Shown: positions 1 through 37,885, numbered from the stretch's first letter. The stretch: DNA of 64,000 bases from Lepidostoma basale (GCA_022606425.2 JAHDVF020001564.1:310001-374000); one strand, 5' to 3'. Notes: a model not told the origin generated them from the letters alone. Made by a program: numbers and translations.

Positions 1-25
1 CTTATTTGAATGAAAAAAAATATTG

Positions 26-190
26 ACTAACTAAACATTACGCGGTTTCTCTGGATTTTTAGGTAGAGATGATGGACCACTGTCCTGCCATACCTCTCAG
101 GCGTCCTCTACATTCATACATCGTAACAAGCACGCTCGTCGTTTTTTCTGACTTCGAATGTGGTCATATAAAATGTGACGTGTGTGATGT
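26..190 (-). mobile_element. LINE-A 3' end fragment
   Basis: Carries the LINE-A tail (reverse complement of CTAACTAAACATTACGCGG) and the antisense of RCMNVEE/CQDR. It ends near the mariner insertion point. Confidence 0.7.
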
Positions 191-201
191 GGTCATATAT
201 A

Positions 202-1522
202 CGAGGTCTGTTCAAAAAGTATCGCGAATTTTATATTTTTTCAAAAGTATTTATTTATTCATGAATATCTATTTTGTCCCCTTCAAAGTAATTCCCCTCG
301 GATATAATACATTTATGCCAACGTTTTTTCCAATCTTCGAAGCACTTAAAAAAATCATTTTTTGTGATCTTGTTCAGCTCCTCCTTCGATGCCGTCTTTA
401 TCTCCTCAATCGTGGCGTAGCGTCGTCCTTTCATAGGCCTCTTCAGTTTTGGAAACAGGAAAAAGTCACAGGGGGCCAGGTCTGGGGAATACGGTGGCTG
501 CGGCACCATTACTGTGTTGTTTTTGGCCAAATATTCGCGCACAAGCAACGATGTGTGAGCAGGGGCGTTATCATGGTGCAAAAGCCAGTTTTTGTTCTTC
601 CACAAATCCGGGCGTTTCTGGCGGATTGCTTCGCGCAAATTGCGCATAACTTGCAGGTAATATTCCTTATTGACCGTACTACCCTGTGGCAAGAACTCAT
701 GATGCACCACGCCCCTGCAATCGAAGAAAACTGTGAGCAAAACCTTCACGTTCGACCGAACTTGGCGCGCTTTTTTTGGTCTTGGCTCATGCGGCAGCTT
801 CCATTGGGATGATTGAGCTTTGGTTTCCACGTCATAACCATAAACCCATGATTCGTCACCAGTTATGACCCTCTGGAGCACATTTGGGTCGTCACGGACC
901 GAGTCCAACATCTCCTGAGCAATGTTAACGCGATGCTGTTTTTGGTCGAAATTGAGCAATTTTGGCACGAATTTCGCGGCGACCCGACTCATGCCCAAAT
1001 CATTGGTTAAAATCGAATGGCACGAGCCAATCGATATGTTTAGGTCCTCAGCAACTTCTCTAACGGTGATTCGACGATTGGCTAATACTATTTTCTTCAC
1101 TTTATCAATGTTTTCGTCTGTTGTTGACGTGCTCGGGCGTCCGGCACGCTCTTCGTCGTTCATATCTTCTCGGCCCTCTGAGAACATTTTGTACCACCGA
1201 TAAACGTTGCTTTGGTCCAAGGTAGCTTCACCATATGCCACAGTCAACATTCGAAATGCGTCCGCGCACTTTATTTTGTTTTTCACACAAAATTTGATAC
1301 AGATTCTTTTATCCATTTTTTGGAATAGGCAAAAATCGAAGTCGAGCCAAAACACATCCAAGCAAAACAGCTGTCAAAAATTAACTAAACATTCAAAATG
1401 GCCGACCTTGTCAGCATAAGTAAGGGACATGAGTACCAACATAACGCTATAAAAAAATCAAAAATCAAATATACGTAGCCAGCGGAAATTCAAAATTCGC
1501 GATACTTTTTGAACAGACCTCG
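202..1522 (-). mobile_element. Full-length mariner transposon
   Basis: Perfect 31-bp terminal inverted repeats (202-232 and 1492-1522, beginning CGAGGTCTGTTCAAAAAG) enclose 1321 bp, with TA on both sides (200-201 and 1523-1524). It lies inside or next to an older LINE-A fragment upstream of the first visible INTS1 exon, antisense to that gene. Confidence 0.93.
255..1316 (-). CDS. Mariner transposase, apparently intact
   Basis: An uninterrupted 353-residue frame from the Met at 1316; the frame continues 15 codons upstream, but the family normally starts MDKR. It is a cut-and-paste DDD transposase. N-terminal helix-turn-helix DNA-binding parts run through about residue 110 (WYKMFSEGRE..., ITVREVAEDLNISIGSCHSI). 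The variant linker motif KFVPKLL stands where WVPHEL is usual. The catalytic triad is ITGDESWVYGY, HHDNAPAH and SPDLAPCDFF, with exactly 34 residues between the last two Asp (DD34D, classic mariner). The length equals the family's usual 345-355. No frameshift or stop is present, so recent activity is plausible. Confidence 0.93.
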   Translation of the reverse strand: MDKRICIKFCVKNKIKCADAFRMLTVAYGEATLDQSNVYRWYKMFSEGREDMNDEERAGRPSTSTTDENIDKVKKIVLANRRITVREVAEDLNISIGSCHSILTNDLGMSRVAAKFVPKLLNFDQKQHRVNIAQEMLDSVRDDPNVLQRVITGDESWVYGYDVETKAQSSQWKLPHEPRPKKARQVRSNVKVLLTVFFDCRGVVHHEFLPQGSTVNKEYYLQVMRNLREAIRQKRPDLWKNKNWLLHHDNAPAHTSLLVREYLAKNNTVMVPQPPYSPDLAPCDFFLFPKLKRPMKGRRYATIEEIKTASKEELNKITKNDFFKCFEDWKKRWHKCIISEGNYFEGDKIDIHE

Positions 1523-1593
1523 TATGTACGGTAATTTTTCTCAATTCACCAATTGGTTTTTTCATTTTGTGTAAATTTTATTTTTCTTTCTAG

Positions 1594-29228
<27,635 letters not shown>

Positions 29229-29288
29229 AATAAGTTCACATATTGTCATGTTAATCTATGTAAAATACTTAATATATCTTAGATACGA

Positions 29289-29294
29289 AATAAA
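29289..29294 (+). terminator. INTS1 polyadenylation signal
   Basis: A canonical AATAAA lies 60 bp after the INTS1 stop codon, followed by T-rich sequence. It gives a very short 3' UTR. Confidence 0.7.
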
Positions 29295-29389
29295 ATTAAT
29301 GTAATTTTTTACACACTTTTATTGGCTTTATTAAACTCTTCATTTCTCATTTATTGTTTCTTAAACAATGATGTAAAACTTCATATTTA

Positions 29390-29862
29390 ATAATTAATAC
29401 AAATGAAAACATCAGTTTTCTAGAAGTTTTATTATAGTTTATGAGAATGACATGTTTCATTTGACAATGCCCTTAGAAAGGCTAAACATGTCATTCTTAT
29501 AAACTATAATAAACAACAACAACAAACCATCACGCCATTTCTCCGTAGGGGTAGACAGAGATAATGGACCACCACACTACTCTATCCTGGCATACCACTC
29601 TAGCTTCCTCCACATTCATACAGTGAGTCATACACGCATGTCGATTCTTTCGACTTCTAACATGACCAACCTTTAAAATTTAATTAATTTGGTCATGCCA
29701 TGTTTTCCTCAGTCTGCCTCGACTCCGTACTCCATTTACATCATTAACGTATACTTTCTTAACCATTCTTCCTCCATCCATGCGCTCCATATGTTCGAAC
29801 CAACGCGCTAAACTATAATAAAACTTCTAGAAAACAGACATTTTCATTTGTATTAATTCTTC
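29390..29862. mobile_element. MITE-1 copy with nested LINE-A
   Basis: Left end TAATTAATACAAATGAAAAC plus TTTTCTAGAAGTTTTATTAT, right end its complement at 29817-29862. The interior contains the hairpin ACATGTTTCA...CTAAACATGT. It is split by the LINE-A fragment at 29514-29808. Confidence 0.85.
29514..29808 (-). mobile_element. LINE-A insertion with 14-bp target duplication
   Basis: TAAACTATAATAAA is present at 29500-29513 and again at 29809-29822. The minus-strand 3' end carries a (TTG)n tail rather than TTAG. About 295 bp, 5'-truncated. Confidence 0.85.
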
Positions 29863-30094
29863 ATTTCTTCTCGTGCATTAATTAATATCCCTACCTTGTT
29901 CCTGAAAGTATTAAGATACAAGTTGTCATTTCAATTAAGTCATTAGTATTGTAGTTTTATCACTGTTTTTATGTAATAATTTGTATCATTTTGAATCGTT
30001 TTATGTTTTTAATTTCTTAGGACTACATTTTGACTTATTTTCAAAAAATCTTGTAATTATTTTATTATTAGTGAACTTCTATTTATTGTTTCTT

Positions 30095-30370
30095 GAACAA
30101 TGATGTAAAACTCCCCGCTCCTCTTATCTTCCCCTTGGGAACAGACTTTTTTTATAAATACAATCCCAACCCTAACTGGACTTCCATTCCTTGATAATAA
30201 TGTAAGGCTTTATCATAAACCCTAAATTCCCCCTCGCCCTCTTTAGCCTCAACATAAAACAACTACCAAATCACATTCCAACAATGTTTCCTACATTTAT
30301 AAGAGGAATAGCCATTAGAGCTGAACCTCTGTAAGCCAGAAGATCCTAGTCCAAGTCCAAGTCCACGTTA
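30095..30370 (+). repeat. Family H repeat, longer copy
   Basis: CTCTTATCTTCCCCTTGGGA, TATAAATACAATCCCAACCC and GTAAGCCAGAAGATCCTAG. The first half matches the window's last 100 bases; the last part matches 27030-27090. Confidence 0.6.
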
Positions 30371-30371
30371 A

Positions 30372-30542
30372 ATAATTAATATGAATGAAAACCTGTTTTC
30401 TAGAAGTTTTACTATAATTTATGGTAATGATATGTTTCACCTTTCTGAGGCATTATCATATGATAATAACTCAGAAAGGCGAAATGTAACTCCCATGAAA
30501 ACAAAACTTCTAGAAAACAGACATTTTCATTTGTGTTAATTA
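30372..30542. mobile_element. MITE-1, uninterrupted copy
   Basis: TIRs AATGAAAACCTGTTTTCTAG and the complement of ACTTCTAGAAAACAGACATT. The central stem ACCTTTCTGAGGCATTATCA is mirrored by TGATAATAACTCAGAAAGGC. About 170 bp. Confidence 0.82.
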
Positions 30543-30744
30543 ATTAATTTCTACAATAGTAATTGTATAGTTGATATTTACACACAGCACTTTGGTCTGT
30601 TATTAAAAATTTAATTACTTTTGAATGAAACAATAAATTTATAGGGTTTATTTATTCAATTATAAAATTTTCATTAAACATATTTTGAAAATTTTTCGTC
30701 TGTTTATTTTAGTATTATTGTTTTATTATCATATTTTTGGCGAT

Positions 30745-30885
30745 GAGGTTCGCAACCCATCACACCGCGTCTCTCGCAAGGGCGAAAAGAGAAGGATGGA
30801 GTGCCGCATCGGTTAAAGTGTGGCAGTCCATTCTTTATGCCTACCCTTTCGGAGAGACGGCGTGATGGTTAGTTAGTTAGTTATG
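30745..30885 (+). mobile_element. NA-D SINE-like element, truncated
   Basis: GGCGATGAGGTTCGCAACCC to the LINE-A-type 3' end and GATGGTTAGTTAGTTAGTTA tail. Confidence 0.75.
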
Positions 30886-31243
30886 TAACCGTGTTTCTTG
30901 GTACCTCTATAACTGTGTTTCAAAGATTCTGCGTATGTAAAATAAATAAATAATTAAAGCAAAAGTATAAATTGAACTCTCCATGACTTCATTAAATATC
31001 AATGAGATGAAAAGATAGTCCCGCAAATACCAGAGAGAAATTCAGATTAAATCTAAAACTAAAACTGGAATACTTGGGATTATATAATATTTTTTAACCT
31101 GGAACCTTCATTAAAATGGTAAAGTATGTTTTTGTTTTAATAAAATCTCGTTTTATTATAATATATAAATAATTAAAGCAAACAGGTGTAAAATAAATAC
31201 TTTGTGCACACAATACAAAACTTAAATTAAAAACAACACACCA
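30886..31243. other. Region between INTS1 and PDCL3
   Basis: A/T-rich. It holds the PDCL3 3' UTR and poly(A) region at its right end; nothing else was recognised. Confidence 0.45.
31152..31157 (-). terminator. Candidate PDCL3 polyadenylation signal
   Basis: TTTATT on the plus strand reads AATAAA on the minus strand about 90 bp after the PDCL3 stop. Other A/T-rich variants lie nearby, so the exact site is uncertain. Confidence 0.45.
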
Positions 31244-31359
31244 CTACCAATCCCTCGAGTCTTCCAAATCCGCAAACATTTTATCTTTGATTAACTGCTT
31301 GGGGTCCGTTGTTATCTTTGTCTCAACAGCTCCTGTCTGTCCGAGTAAGTACTCCAACT
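31244..31359 (-). CDS. PDCL3: PDCL3 last exon with stop codon
   Basis: The acceptor region ends TTTTTGCAG. It encodes [20 protein letters not shown] and ends [12 protein letters not shown] followed by TAG. Confidence 0.92.
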
Positions 31360-34300
31360 CTGCAAAAATAAATACATGTAAATTGAGAATTGTTTATAAA
31401 CATGCGAAGTTTTTTTTTTCTACATCATTTTTCAAGCTACAGTAAATATATTAAACATGAATAAAGGATCCTATAGGATTTTTTTAATCACTAAAATACA
31501 ATGATGTCCCTATAAGTGAGTGTTTATAAAATCAATCCAAATAATTCTTATTTAAAATGTTGAGAAGTAACACAAGGTAAAGCATAAAAATTGAAAAGAC
31601 ACCTCCAGGTGTTATCTAGCAATACGTTAATGGCAGTAGCCTTTCACATTGCGTTAATAAAGATCTTCTGCTTAATGCTTAATCCAATCTTAACAGATGG
31701 CGCTAGTGTAGATTGAACTAAAAAAATGTGAAGTGTGGTGCATACAAGACTTCCAAAATTTTTACAGACATGGCGGTCGTAAGAAGGACGGAATGGGAAA
31801 TGTTGTATTACATAAAGCGTGCGCTTAACCCAACCAATGACAGGTCATAAGTCCAACAAAAGACCATTCCTTTATAAAAAATATCTGACACTCGTAAACT
31901 GATTTTCTTAAAGAGTATAACCTTGACAATAACTTCATCAGCATAATTATTTAAGAGAAAAAAAATTAAGATATTTTTTTGTCTAAAAGGGGTTATTTCC
32001 AAATATACAATCAAATGTGTTAGTTGTTGGACCATAAATAAATTATATTTACCATCAATTGAGACGTTAGGTCCCCTGAATTCGATGGGACCCACAATTT
32101 TTTTCATCATCTCCCCTTCGTAGTAAACAAACATGCTGGGTAAGCTCTTCTCGGGGAAGTTAGGTATGCAGGTCTGGGCTATCGACTTCAAGAACTTGGT
32201 GTAGGGGAACTTGTTTGACAGTTGATTCATGTGTTGGTTCAGAAGGGCACAGAGGGGGATTCTAAAAACAAACAAACAAATATTATTGAGAAAAGATCTT
32301 TCAGCAGAAACTTTCACAATGCATTGATAAAGATTTTCTGCTTAATGCTTCCCAATCTTAATAGATGACGCTAGTGTACAGTGAACTAAAATATGTAAAG
32401 ATAAGCGCAGGATGCTAGCATATATACAAGTTCCAAAAATTTGTCATATGTGGTGATCATAAGAAGGGCGGAATGGCGATTATTGTTAAACATAAAGCGA
32501 TCGCTCAACCCAACAAATGACAGGTCATAAGTCCTGTAAGCGCCTTGGCCACCATATTCTGTTTCCAGAAAAACAATTTACATCTTCGTCTCTATTGAGA
32601 TACAATTAATCCTTATGAGAAAAGATCAATTAAAATTGTAAACATTAAAAATTTTGGTCGAAATAACCCTAAAAATAAACAAAATAATTTTTAATAACCT
32701 GAAGTACCCCACTTATTTTAGAGTTCTGTATATTTTTTTTATTTTGAATATTTATCGGTTAAATTTCCAATCTTGAAATAGAAAATTAAATCATTCTCGT
32801 TGACATTTTTTATTCTTAAATGAAAAAATACATATTTATTGCTCTGGCAACACTTTGAGCTAATAAGATAAGTTGTGAAAAGTATGACTTGACAGTCATA
32901 GAATTTGATTTTGGAGAATGTAATCATTTGCCTTATAGTAAATATTTACCCTTGTTTGTAAAGGTGAATCACAACCCAAATCCCCTTTCCAGCATTATTT
33001 ACTTCTTGAACATAGTCCTGTCCTGATATTTCCTGCACTGAGCCAAAACGAGGTTTTCCCGCCAATTTTTGCATCTCTGCTATTCTCTTTCTTCTGTACT
33101 CCAACAGTACAGCTTCATCTTCTGAATCTTCAAGTTCATCCAACTCGTCTAAATCGAGATTCGCTAACTTTTTGTGTTCTGAAAAAATAAGAACATTTAT
33201 TAACATAGTGTAATAAAATATTATGAATAGTTTTGCTAAACCCCATATAAAAGCAAAGAAAAAAATAACTGAACCGGGCAAAAAACAAATCAATACTAAT
33301 TTAAAAATCGTAATATAAATGCTACAATGTCAGTTTTTATTTATTTATTTCTTGGTAATAGGGCATTGTGACAAATGTAAAGAAAGCTAACAAAAAATAG
33401 AGGAAGACTGAGGAAAACGTGGCAACATGTGTGCATGACACAATGTATGAAATTTGAGGATGCAATACCAGATTGTCAGGAAAGAACAGAGTACGCTTTC
33501 TGTCTACTCCTCGGAGAAATGGAGTCAAGGTAAGTTAGTCAATTATACAAATATTTGACATGCGGTCGGGCCCGGGAATCAAATATATAAAAAGAAGCTT
33601 GGAATCACGTAATTGAATATTGGATTCCCTATAAAATAAAAATGTTTTAATTTAGAAAATTCCAAAATGAAAAATCAAGAAATAAACTAATGGGGAAAGT
33701 GGGTCACATAATAGTGCTAGTCAACGGCGTTCGTGGCAGAGTGCAAACAGCTGTGACTGCCACACCGAAGGTCCTGTGTTCAATTACCGGCGATGACAGT
33801 GAGAAAAAAAATCATGCTGTCTTTGGTCTGGTAGAATTCACGTGACACTAAAAATGGCGGAAGACTAGCTAACTATCACATGTCATGAGAATCAATAGAT
33901 AAAAATGTATACAGTAATTGGGTTCAAATAACCTGTTGTATACAAATATGTGGAAAGCAATGGGAAACTACCACGTGAAAGGACCAAGTGGCATCCCAGA
34001 ACCATAAAAAATTTTACACTTTGCTGCAAAAAAATAGTACTAGCTTACAAGGTTATTAATTATTTTCTTCTTTTAATTACGATAATTATACCATAAAACT
34101 ATGGCTGTTCAGAAAACGTTAAGTACTTATGTATTCAAATAGAATAATTAGGCAGGTACCATTATAAAGAGAAAACAGGTTATGTTAAATAATTTCAATA
34201 CATTACTTACGAGTTTCTTGCTTTGCTTGGATCGTGTCCTCCAACATGGACACTATCGACTCTTCCGTGATCTCCTTTTCTTTCTGCGGGATAATCCCTT

Positions 34301-34576
34301 TAGCCCTGAGGATGTCATTCCACTGGGTGTCTTCATTGGGATTCTAAAACAATTCAATAACGGGAGTTTAATAATAATTATGAAATATATAATACTTAGT
34401 AAATGAATGTTCATCCAATTTCGTATTCATCGTATTGTGGGGAATATTGCAAATTTTAAAGTAGGTTTACTATTTTTAAAAGGCATTTGTATGAATCATC
34501 TAGGAATTCTTAAACTCCTCATAATTATCTACACATATTAAACGTGAAATAAAATACACGAATAAAATACCTGCAT
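31244..34576 (-). CDS. PDCL3: Phosducin-like protein 3 (viral IAP-associated factor homologue)
   Basis: Coding parts in transcript order are 34576-34571, 34343-34211, 33178-32950, 32261-32053 and 31359-31244: 693 nt, 230 residues plus stop, close to the human length of about 239. PDCL3 is a cytosolic thioredoxin-fold co-chaperone that works with the CCT/TRiC chaperonin on actin and tubulin folding and binds IAPs. Family marks seen are the N-terminal [20 protein letters not shown], the acidic helix with [72 protein letters not shown] and [13 protein letters not shown], ending DSRDW. It is divergent from atlastin. All introns have GT-AG borders and the phases agree. Confidence 0.95.
31620..31865 (-). 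repeat. Family I repeat in PDCL3 intron
   Basis: AAGATCTTCTGCTTAATGCT, GGAATGGGAAATGTTGTATT and CTTAACCCAACCAATGACAG recur at 32310-32640 and in both arms of 51679-52133. Confidence 0.7.
32053..32261 (-). CDS. PDCL3: PDCL3 exon 4
   Basis: Acceptor TTGTTTTTAG, donor GTAAAT. It encodes the core of the thioredoxin-like fold: [19 protein letters not shown], then [20 protein letters not shown] and [12 protein letters not shown]. Confidence 0.95.
32310..32640 (-). repeat. Family I repeat, second PDCL3 intron
   Basis: Same family as 31620, longer: it also includes AATTTACATCTTCGTCTCTA TTGAGAT. The two copies sit in successive PDCL3 introns on either side of exon 4, in the same orientation. Confidence 0.7.
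32950..33178 (-). CDS. PDCL3: PDCL3 exon 3
   Basis: Acceptor ATTTTTTCAG, donor GTAAAT. It encodes [20 protein letters not shown], an acidic linker, then [32 protein letters not shown] and VIHLYKQ, ending two bases into the Gly codon. Confidence 0.95.
33392..33541 (+). mobile_element. LINE-A 3' fragment, degraded
   Basis: [15 protein letters not shown], [11 protein letters not shown] and [14 protein letters not shown] relics, then GTAAGTTAGTCAATT. Confidence 0.6.
33722..33905 (+). mobile_element. tRNA-Gly-like SINE
   Basis: Head GCGTTCGTGGCAGAGTGCAA, TGACTGCCACACCGAAGG and the B-box-like GTTCAATTACC, followed by the body GTCTTTGGTCTGGTAGAATT. Variant 3' end. Confidence 0.7.
33945..34010 (+). 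repeat. Short repeat shared with 14490-14560
   Basis: TGGAAAGCAATGGGAAACTA and CACGTGAAAGGACCAAGTGG are the complement of sequence inserted in the LINE-B copy at 14440-14670. Confidence 0.55.
34211..34343 (-). CDS. PDCL3: PDCL3 exon 2
   Basis: Acceptor ATTGTTTTAG, donor GTAAGT. It encodes [19 protein letters not shown] and [13 protein letters not shown], ending in phase 1. Confidence 0.92.
34571..34576 (-). CDS. PDCL3: PDCL3 first coding exon part (ATGCAG)
   Basis: Only Met-Gln is encoded before the donor GTATTT. The next exon begins in phase 0 with NPNEDTQW, as in other PDCL3 proteins, which start MQ(D/N)PN. The start is therefore well supported, although it is far too short for ORF detection. 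Confidence 0.87.
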
Positions 34577-34965
34577 TGTGAAATAAGATTTAGTTAAAAA
34601 GCGAAGCTAATTAGTTAAAGAATAAAGAGTACTTTTGCGATACTTTATAAGGCAGTAACCTAATTCTAGACACGAGATAGGTGTGATTTTGACAGTGACA
34701 AAACAGTGTAGCCATTGTTAAAAAATATTTTGCGATAAAATAATAGATTTCGCGTTTAATCTACTTTTTTCGTATAACATATTTAAAAAAATTACAAAAA
34801 TCAATTATAAAATTATTAAGTTATTTAAAAGTAACGAGTTTCGAAGGAAAATCATACGAAAAATAATAATTATGAATGTGGTTAAGTACTGGCGAGTGTC
34901 GCGAATGAAGCGCACTATCTTCAGGATGTGTTACGTCAGTTCTGGTAATTTATCACAAATGAGAA
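34577..34965. promoter_or_regulatory. Divergent PDCL3/atlastin intergenic region
   Basis: These 389 bp separate the two divergent start codons and must contain both 5' UTRs and promoters unless atl has further upstream exons. The region is AT-rich and free of recognised repeats. No convincing TATA box or initiator pair could be assigned. Confidence 0.5.
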
Positions 34966-35020
34966 ATGGCTGAATTCGAGGGACGTAAACACAAGGAATA
35001 TTCGTTAGATGAAAGTGGAG
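34966..35020 (+). CDS. atl: Atlastin coding exon 1 (proposed)
   Basis: An ATG opens 18 codons plus one base and meets the donor GTAAAT. The single carried base exactly matches the phase of the acceptor at 35787-35788. The leader sequence is not conserved in the family, so support is structural: start codon, donor, phase and position upstream of exon 2. Confidence 0.68.
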
Positions 35021-36003
35021 GTAAATAATTTAGTTTTCAAAGTGTTAAAATATGGTGAATTAGTTCGGAAGACGTGGCTGAGCGCGGTGATAGTAAAAAA
35101 TATATTTGTTTTCCATGACGTTCGGACGCTTACTTCGTATCTTCCACCGAGTTCTGACGATTTGCATTCTATTCTGATATAGTTTTGCAATCTATCGTTT
35201 GACGTGGTTTATCGTGAGAATTTTAAGTTGTGTGTAAACGCGTACGAAATCGCTTGCTCTCTAACCTGTTTGTGAATAGCAAAAAATCTGCAACGTGCAG
35301 TGACATTCTGTTCAATTACATCGTGAAAAATCTTAAAAATAACCACCTGTTCATCGTGACCTATGTAAATTAGTGAAATATTTGTGAAATTATCACCAAT
35401 CGTGTGTCAACGCTATGATTACTGGTGTGCAATTTGTTATTTATCCGTTATGGCTTTCTTTAGGCCGAATGTCATCTGCGTCTGACTTTACTTCATTACC
35501 AACACACAAATTATTTCAAAATTTCCATGTTTTGCCCCAAAACATACCAAATTATTTTAAAGTAATTTGAGAAATATATATATTTTTTACATTTTACTTT
35601 TTTAGATTAAATGGTGCAACACTAAATGAGTGACATTCTTAAATTTACTATTTTAAGCACCTTGTAATAAACAAATCTGGATTCCATTTAATGTTTAATC
35701 TCTCTTTTCCACATGTATCTTTTATTTTAAATTAAGAATATTTTAACAAATCTCTGATAGCATTTGAATTTTTTGACACTGGCTATAGAGAAACTTCCAC
35801 TCGGCAAAGGGATGGCGCGCGCTATTCAAATAGTTAACACAGATGGAGAGCACTCCTTCATTCTGGATGAAGATGCTCTTACAGAGCTGATGCTACAGGA
35901 TGATGTCAAGGACAGGAGTATCGTCATCATATCAGTGGCAGGAGCATTCCGGAAAGGAAAATCCTTCCTTCTAGATTTTTTCCTGCGCTACATGAACTCT
36001 AGG
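34966..36003 (+). CDS. atl: Atlastin, first two coding exons (5' part)
   Basis: Exon 1 (34966-35020) and exon 2 (35789-36003) join through a split GAG codon into 90 residues. Atlastin is a dynamin-like GTPase anchored in the ER membrane that drives homotypic ER fusion. The visible part is a short charged leader ([18 protein letters not shown]), the conserved [20 protein letters not shown], and [20 protein letters not shown] containing the G1/P-loop G.FRKGKS. The rest of the GTPase domain, the three-helix bundle, the membrane hairpin and the tail are not in the window. The exon 2 assignment is firm. An alternative is translation starting at the internal ATG at 35812. Confidence 0.87.
35021..35788 (+). 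other. Atlastin first intron
   Basis: 768 bp, A/T-rich, with no repeat family seen elsewhere in the window. It has several GC-containing CG steps at 35080-35280 and could hold promoter or 5' UTR sequence of an alternative atl transcript. Confidence 0.5.
35789..36003 (+). CDS. atl: Atlastin coding exon 2 with the GTPase P-loop
   Basis: Acceptor GACACTGGCTATAG (weak pyrimidine tract), donor GTAAGT. It encodes [20 protein letters not shown] through [19 protein letters not shown], ending in phase 0 as expected before the next atlastin block. Confidence 0.9.
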
Positions 36004-37037
36004 GTAAGTGTACTAAACTATTCTATTAAATATTTCCCTCCAAAACGGCATTCATTTGTTTTTTCAATTGGAATTTGTATTTGTATTTATTTTTCTATTA
36101 TACTCGTACTTTAGTGGTGATTGTACCCGCTCAAATGTGTACACAATTGGTAAAAAACCAAATGTTAACGATCAAACTTCAAGTTTTTCTATTTCAAAGT
36201 AGATTTGCTACTTTTGACATTGAAATTTTAATGTTTTATATTCTTAATAGAGATTATTTGTTGGTTGAAAACATATATTTGTATAAAAATTGTAAAGCAG
36301 TTTATTTTAAATGTTGGTAATCCTGCAATAATATCCTGTGTGGGCAGTTCTTTGTGAAATTTTCCTGTATCTTCCCACACAATCAGTTCATCTGATACAC
36401 ATTGTATTTAATATTTGATTTTTTGCTGTGATTTATAATTCTCTGCATTAACCATGCATACTGTGTCACAATATTTCAATGTTTTTTTTATTATTATCTG
36501 AGAGTAGTGTTAAACATAATGTTTTCCAGTGAAATATAATACACATTGTATATTATTTTCTATGAAGAATAACAAAACAAATAAATACATTCAATGTATT
36601 CTATAGGTGTATGAATTGTGACATACTAACTAGGTGACTTGCAATTCACTTAGTGAAGCATAAAAAATATACACAATGAATAGTTCAATAAAATTGTATG
36701 TAAATTCATTTTAATTAATGTTTTAACATTTTTTTATGAAAAACTTTATTTGTTTTGTTATCAGTATCCCTCTTTGCCTTTTCTGTCTTTTTTTATTTTT
36801 TTGAAATATTTTTTGATAATCTTTTGAATTTGATTGCATTAATTGTTGCATTGTAACAATACAATGAAAATAATAGAATATTGTTCCACATACGTTCTCA
36901 ACATTTCTGTACCTGTGAAAAATGTTTACAAAGCATAGAAATATGAGATAAAACATTGATAGAAGGATTGATGCAAAAAATAGTGTATAGAAAACTTAGA
37001 ATGAAACAATGATGGCTGTGTATTATGGAGATTTATT
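36004..37037 (+). other. Start of the large atlastin intron
   Basis: A/T-rich, no repeat and no second atlastin exon recognised. Confidence 0.5.
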
Positions 37038-37253
37038 GACGGCCTTCATGACAGAGTGGCGTGAGCTACGACTGCCACACTGAAGGTCCTGAGTTCAATT
37101 TCCAGTGATGGCAGTGTGATTGACACTGTCTTTGGTGTGGTGCAGAATTCACATGACAATAAAATGGCGATAGATTAGCTGCCTATCACATGTCACGAGC
37201 ATCAATATACGCGCTGTAATGATGTAAAGAGCGATTCAACAAAAATAATAATT
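37038..37253 (+). mobile_element. tRNA-Gly-like SINE, full length
   Basis: Head GACGGCCTTCATGACAGAGT, TGCCACACTGAAGGTC, GAGTTCAATTTCCAG; body CACTGTCTTTGGTG, ATGGCGATAGATTAGCTGCC; 3' end AAAGAGCGATTCAACAAAAA followed by TAATAATTA. Confidence 0.8.
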
Positions 37254-37289
37254 ATAGATTGTCACAGTTGATAGAATTATATTTATTGG

Positions 37290-37755
37290 GTTCTTGGTTG
37301 TCTCTAATAATAATAATAATTTGGATAATTTGTATAGCACCGTTTTCGTGAATTGCTCACCTTAAGGGCACTTTAACAATGTTTTTAGTCATGAGAGCTG
37401 CATCTGACACCAGCAATCAGATAACCGTTGTTAATATTTTATGCAATATTTTTAAAAGACGGGTTTTTAGGTGAGATTTAAAATCTATCGGATTGTCAAT
37501 TCATTTGAGGCGTGCACAAAGCATATTCCAGGCAGACGGACCTGCCGCTGCAAAAGCCCGAAATTTGTCCGGGGGTTGAGCTTTGGCCCAACTAATCTGC
37601 CTATTGCCGAGGAGTTTGCTGATCGAAGCGTATATGGGTCTCGTGTCTCTTCTGTGTCTCGTGTTATCGTTTTTGGCGGACCTTGTTCGACAACTACTAC
37701 GAAGATGGATTCTGTAACAATCTCTGAAATGTTGATCGATGAGAATACCACAAGA
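37290..37755 (-). repeat. Unclassified repeat (family K)
   Basis: AGCACCGTTTTCGTGAATTG and CTCACCTTAAGGGCACTTTA recur, inverted and partial, at 41815-41910. A long overlapping open stretch on both strands at 37471-37773 shows no recognisable protein. It may be a LINE 3' region. Confidence 0.45.
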
Positions 37756-37885
37756 CACTAGTGCATATGTCATATTGTATGAATATTAAGTGAACTCAAG
37801 GGTGCAGATGTCAAGAGAGAACAGTGTGATTTCTATTCTGTCTGCCTACCCTTCCAAAGAAATGGCATGATGGTTAGTTTATAGT
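37755..37885 (+). mobile_element. LINE-A 3' terminus
   Basis: CATATTGTATGAATATTAAG-like, CAGAGAACAGTGTGA, CTGTCTGCCTACCC and GATGGTTAGTTTATAG. Confidence 0.65.

Noticed and set aside
69..812. Long plus-strand open frame over the mariner
   Set aside because: It is the antisense shadow of the transposase at 255-1316; the peptide has no family features.
29518..29530. CRISPR-like or satellite array
   Set aside because: Short CAA repeats are LINE tails; there are no regularly spaced direct repeats with unique spacers, and the genome is eukaryotic.
31808..32317. 169-residue single-exon protein
   Set aside because: Only 32053-32261 is coding (PDCL3 exon 4); the rest is intron read-through.
35764..36114. 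Atlastin start at 35764 and extension to 36114
   Set aside because: 35764 is a TTG, and the reading past 36003 crosses a GTAAGT donor into A/T-rich intron.
37471..37773. Overlapping open frames on both strands
   Set aside because: No recognisable domain, and the region belongs to a repeated, probably non-coding sequence.
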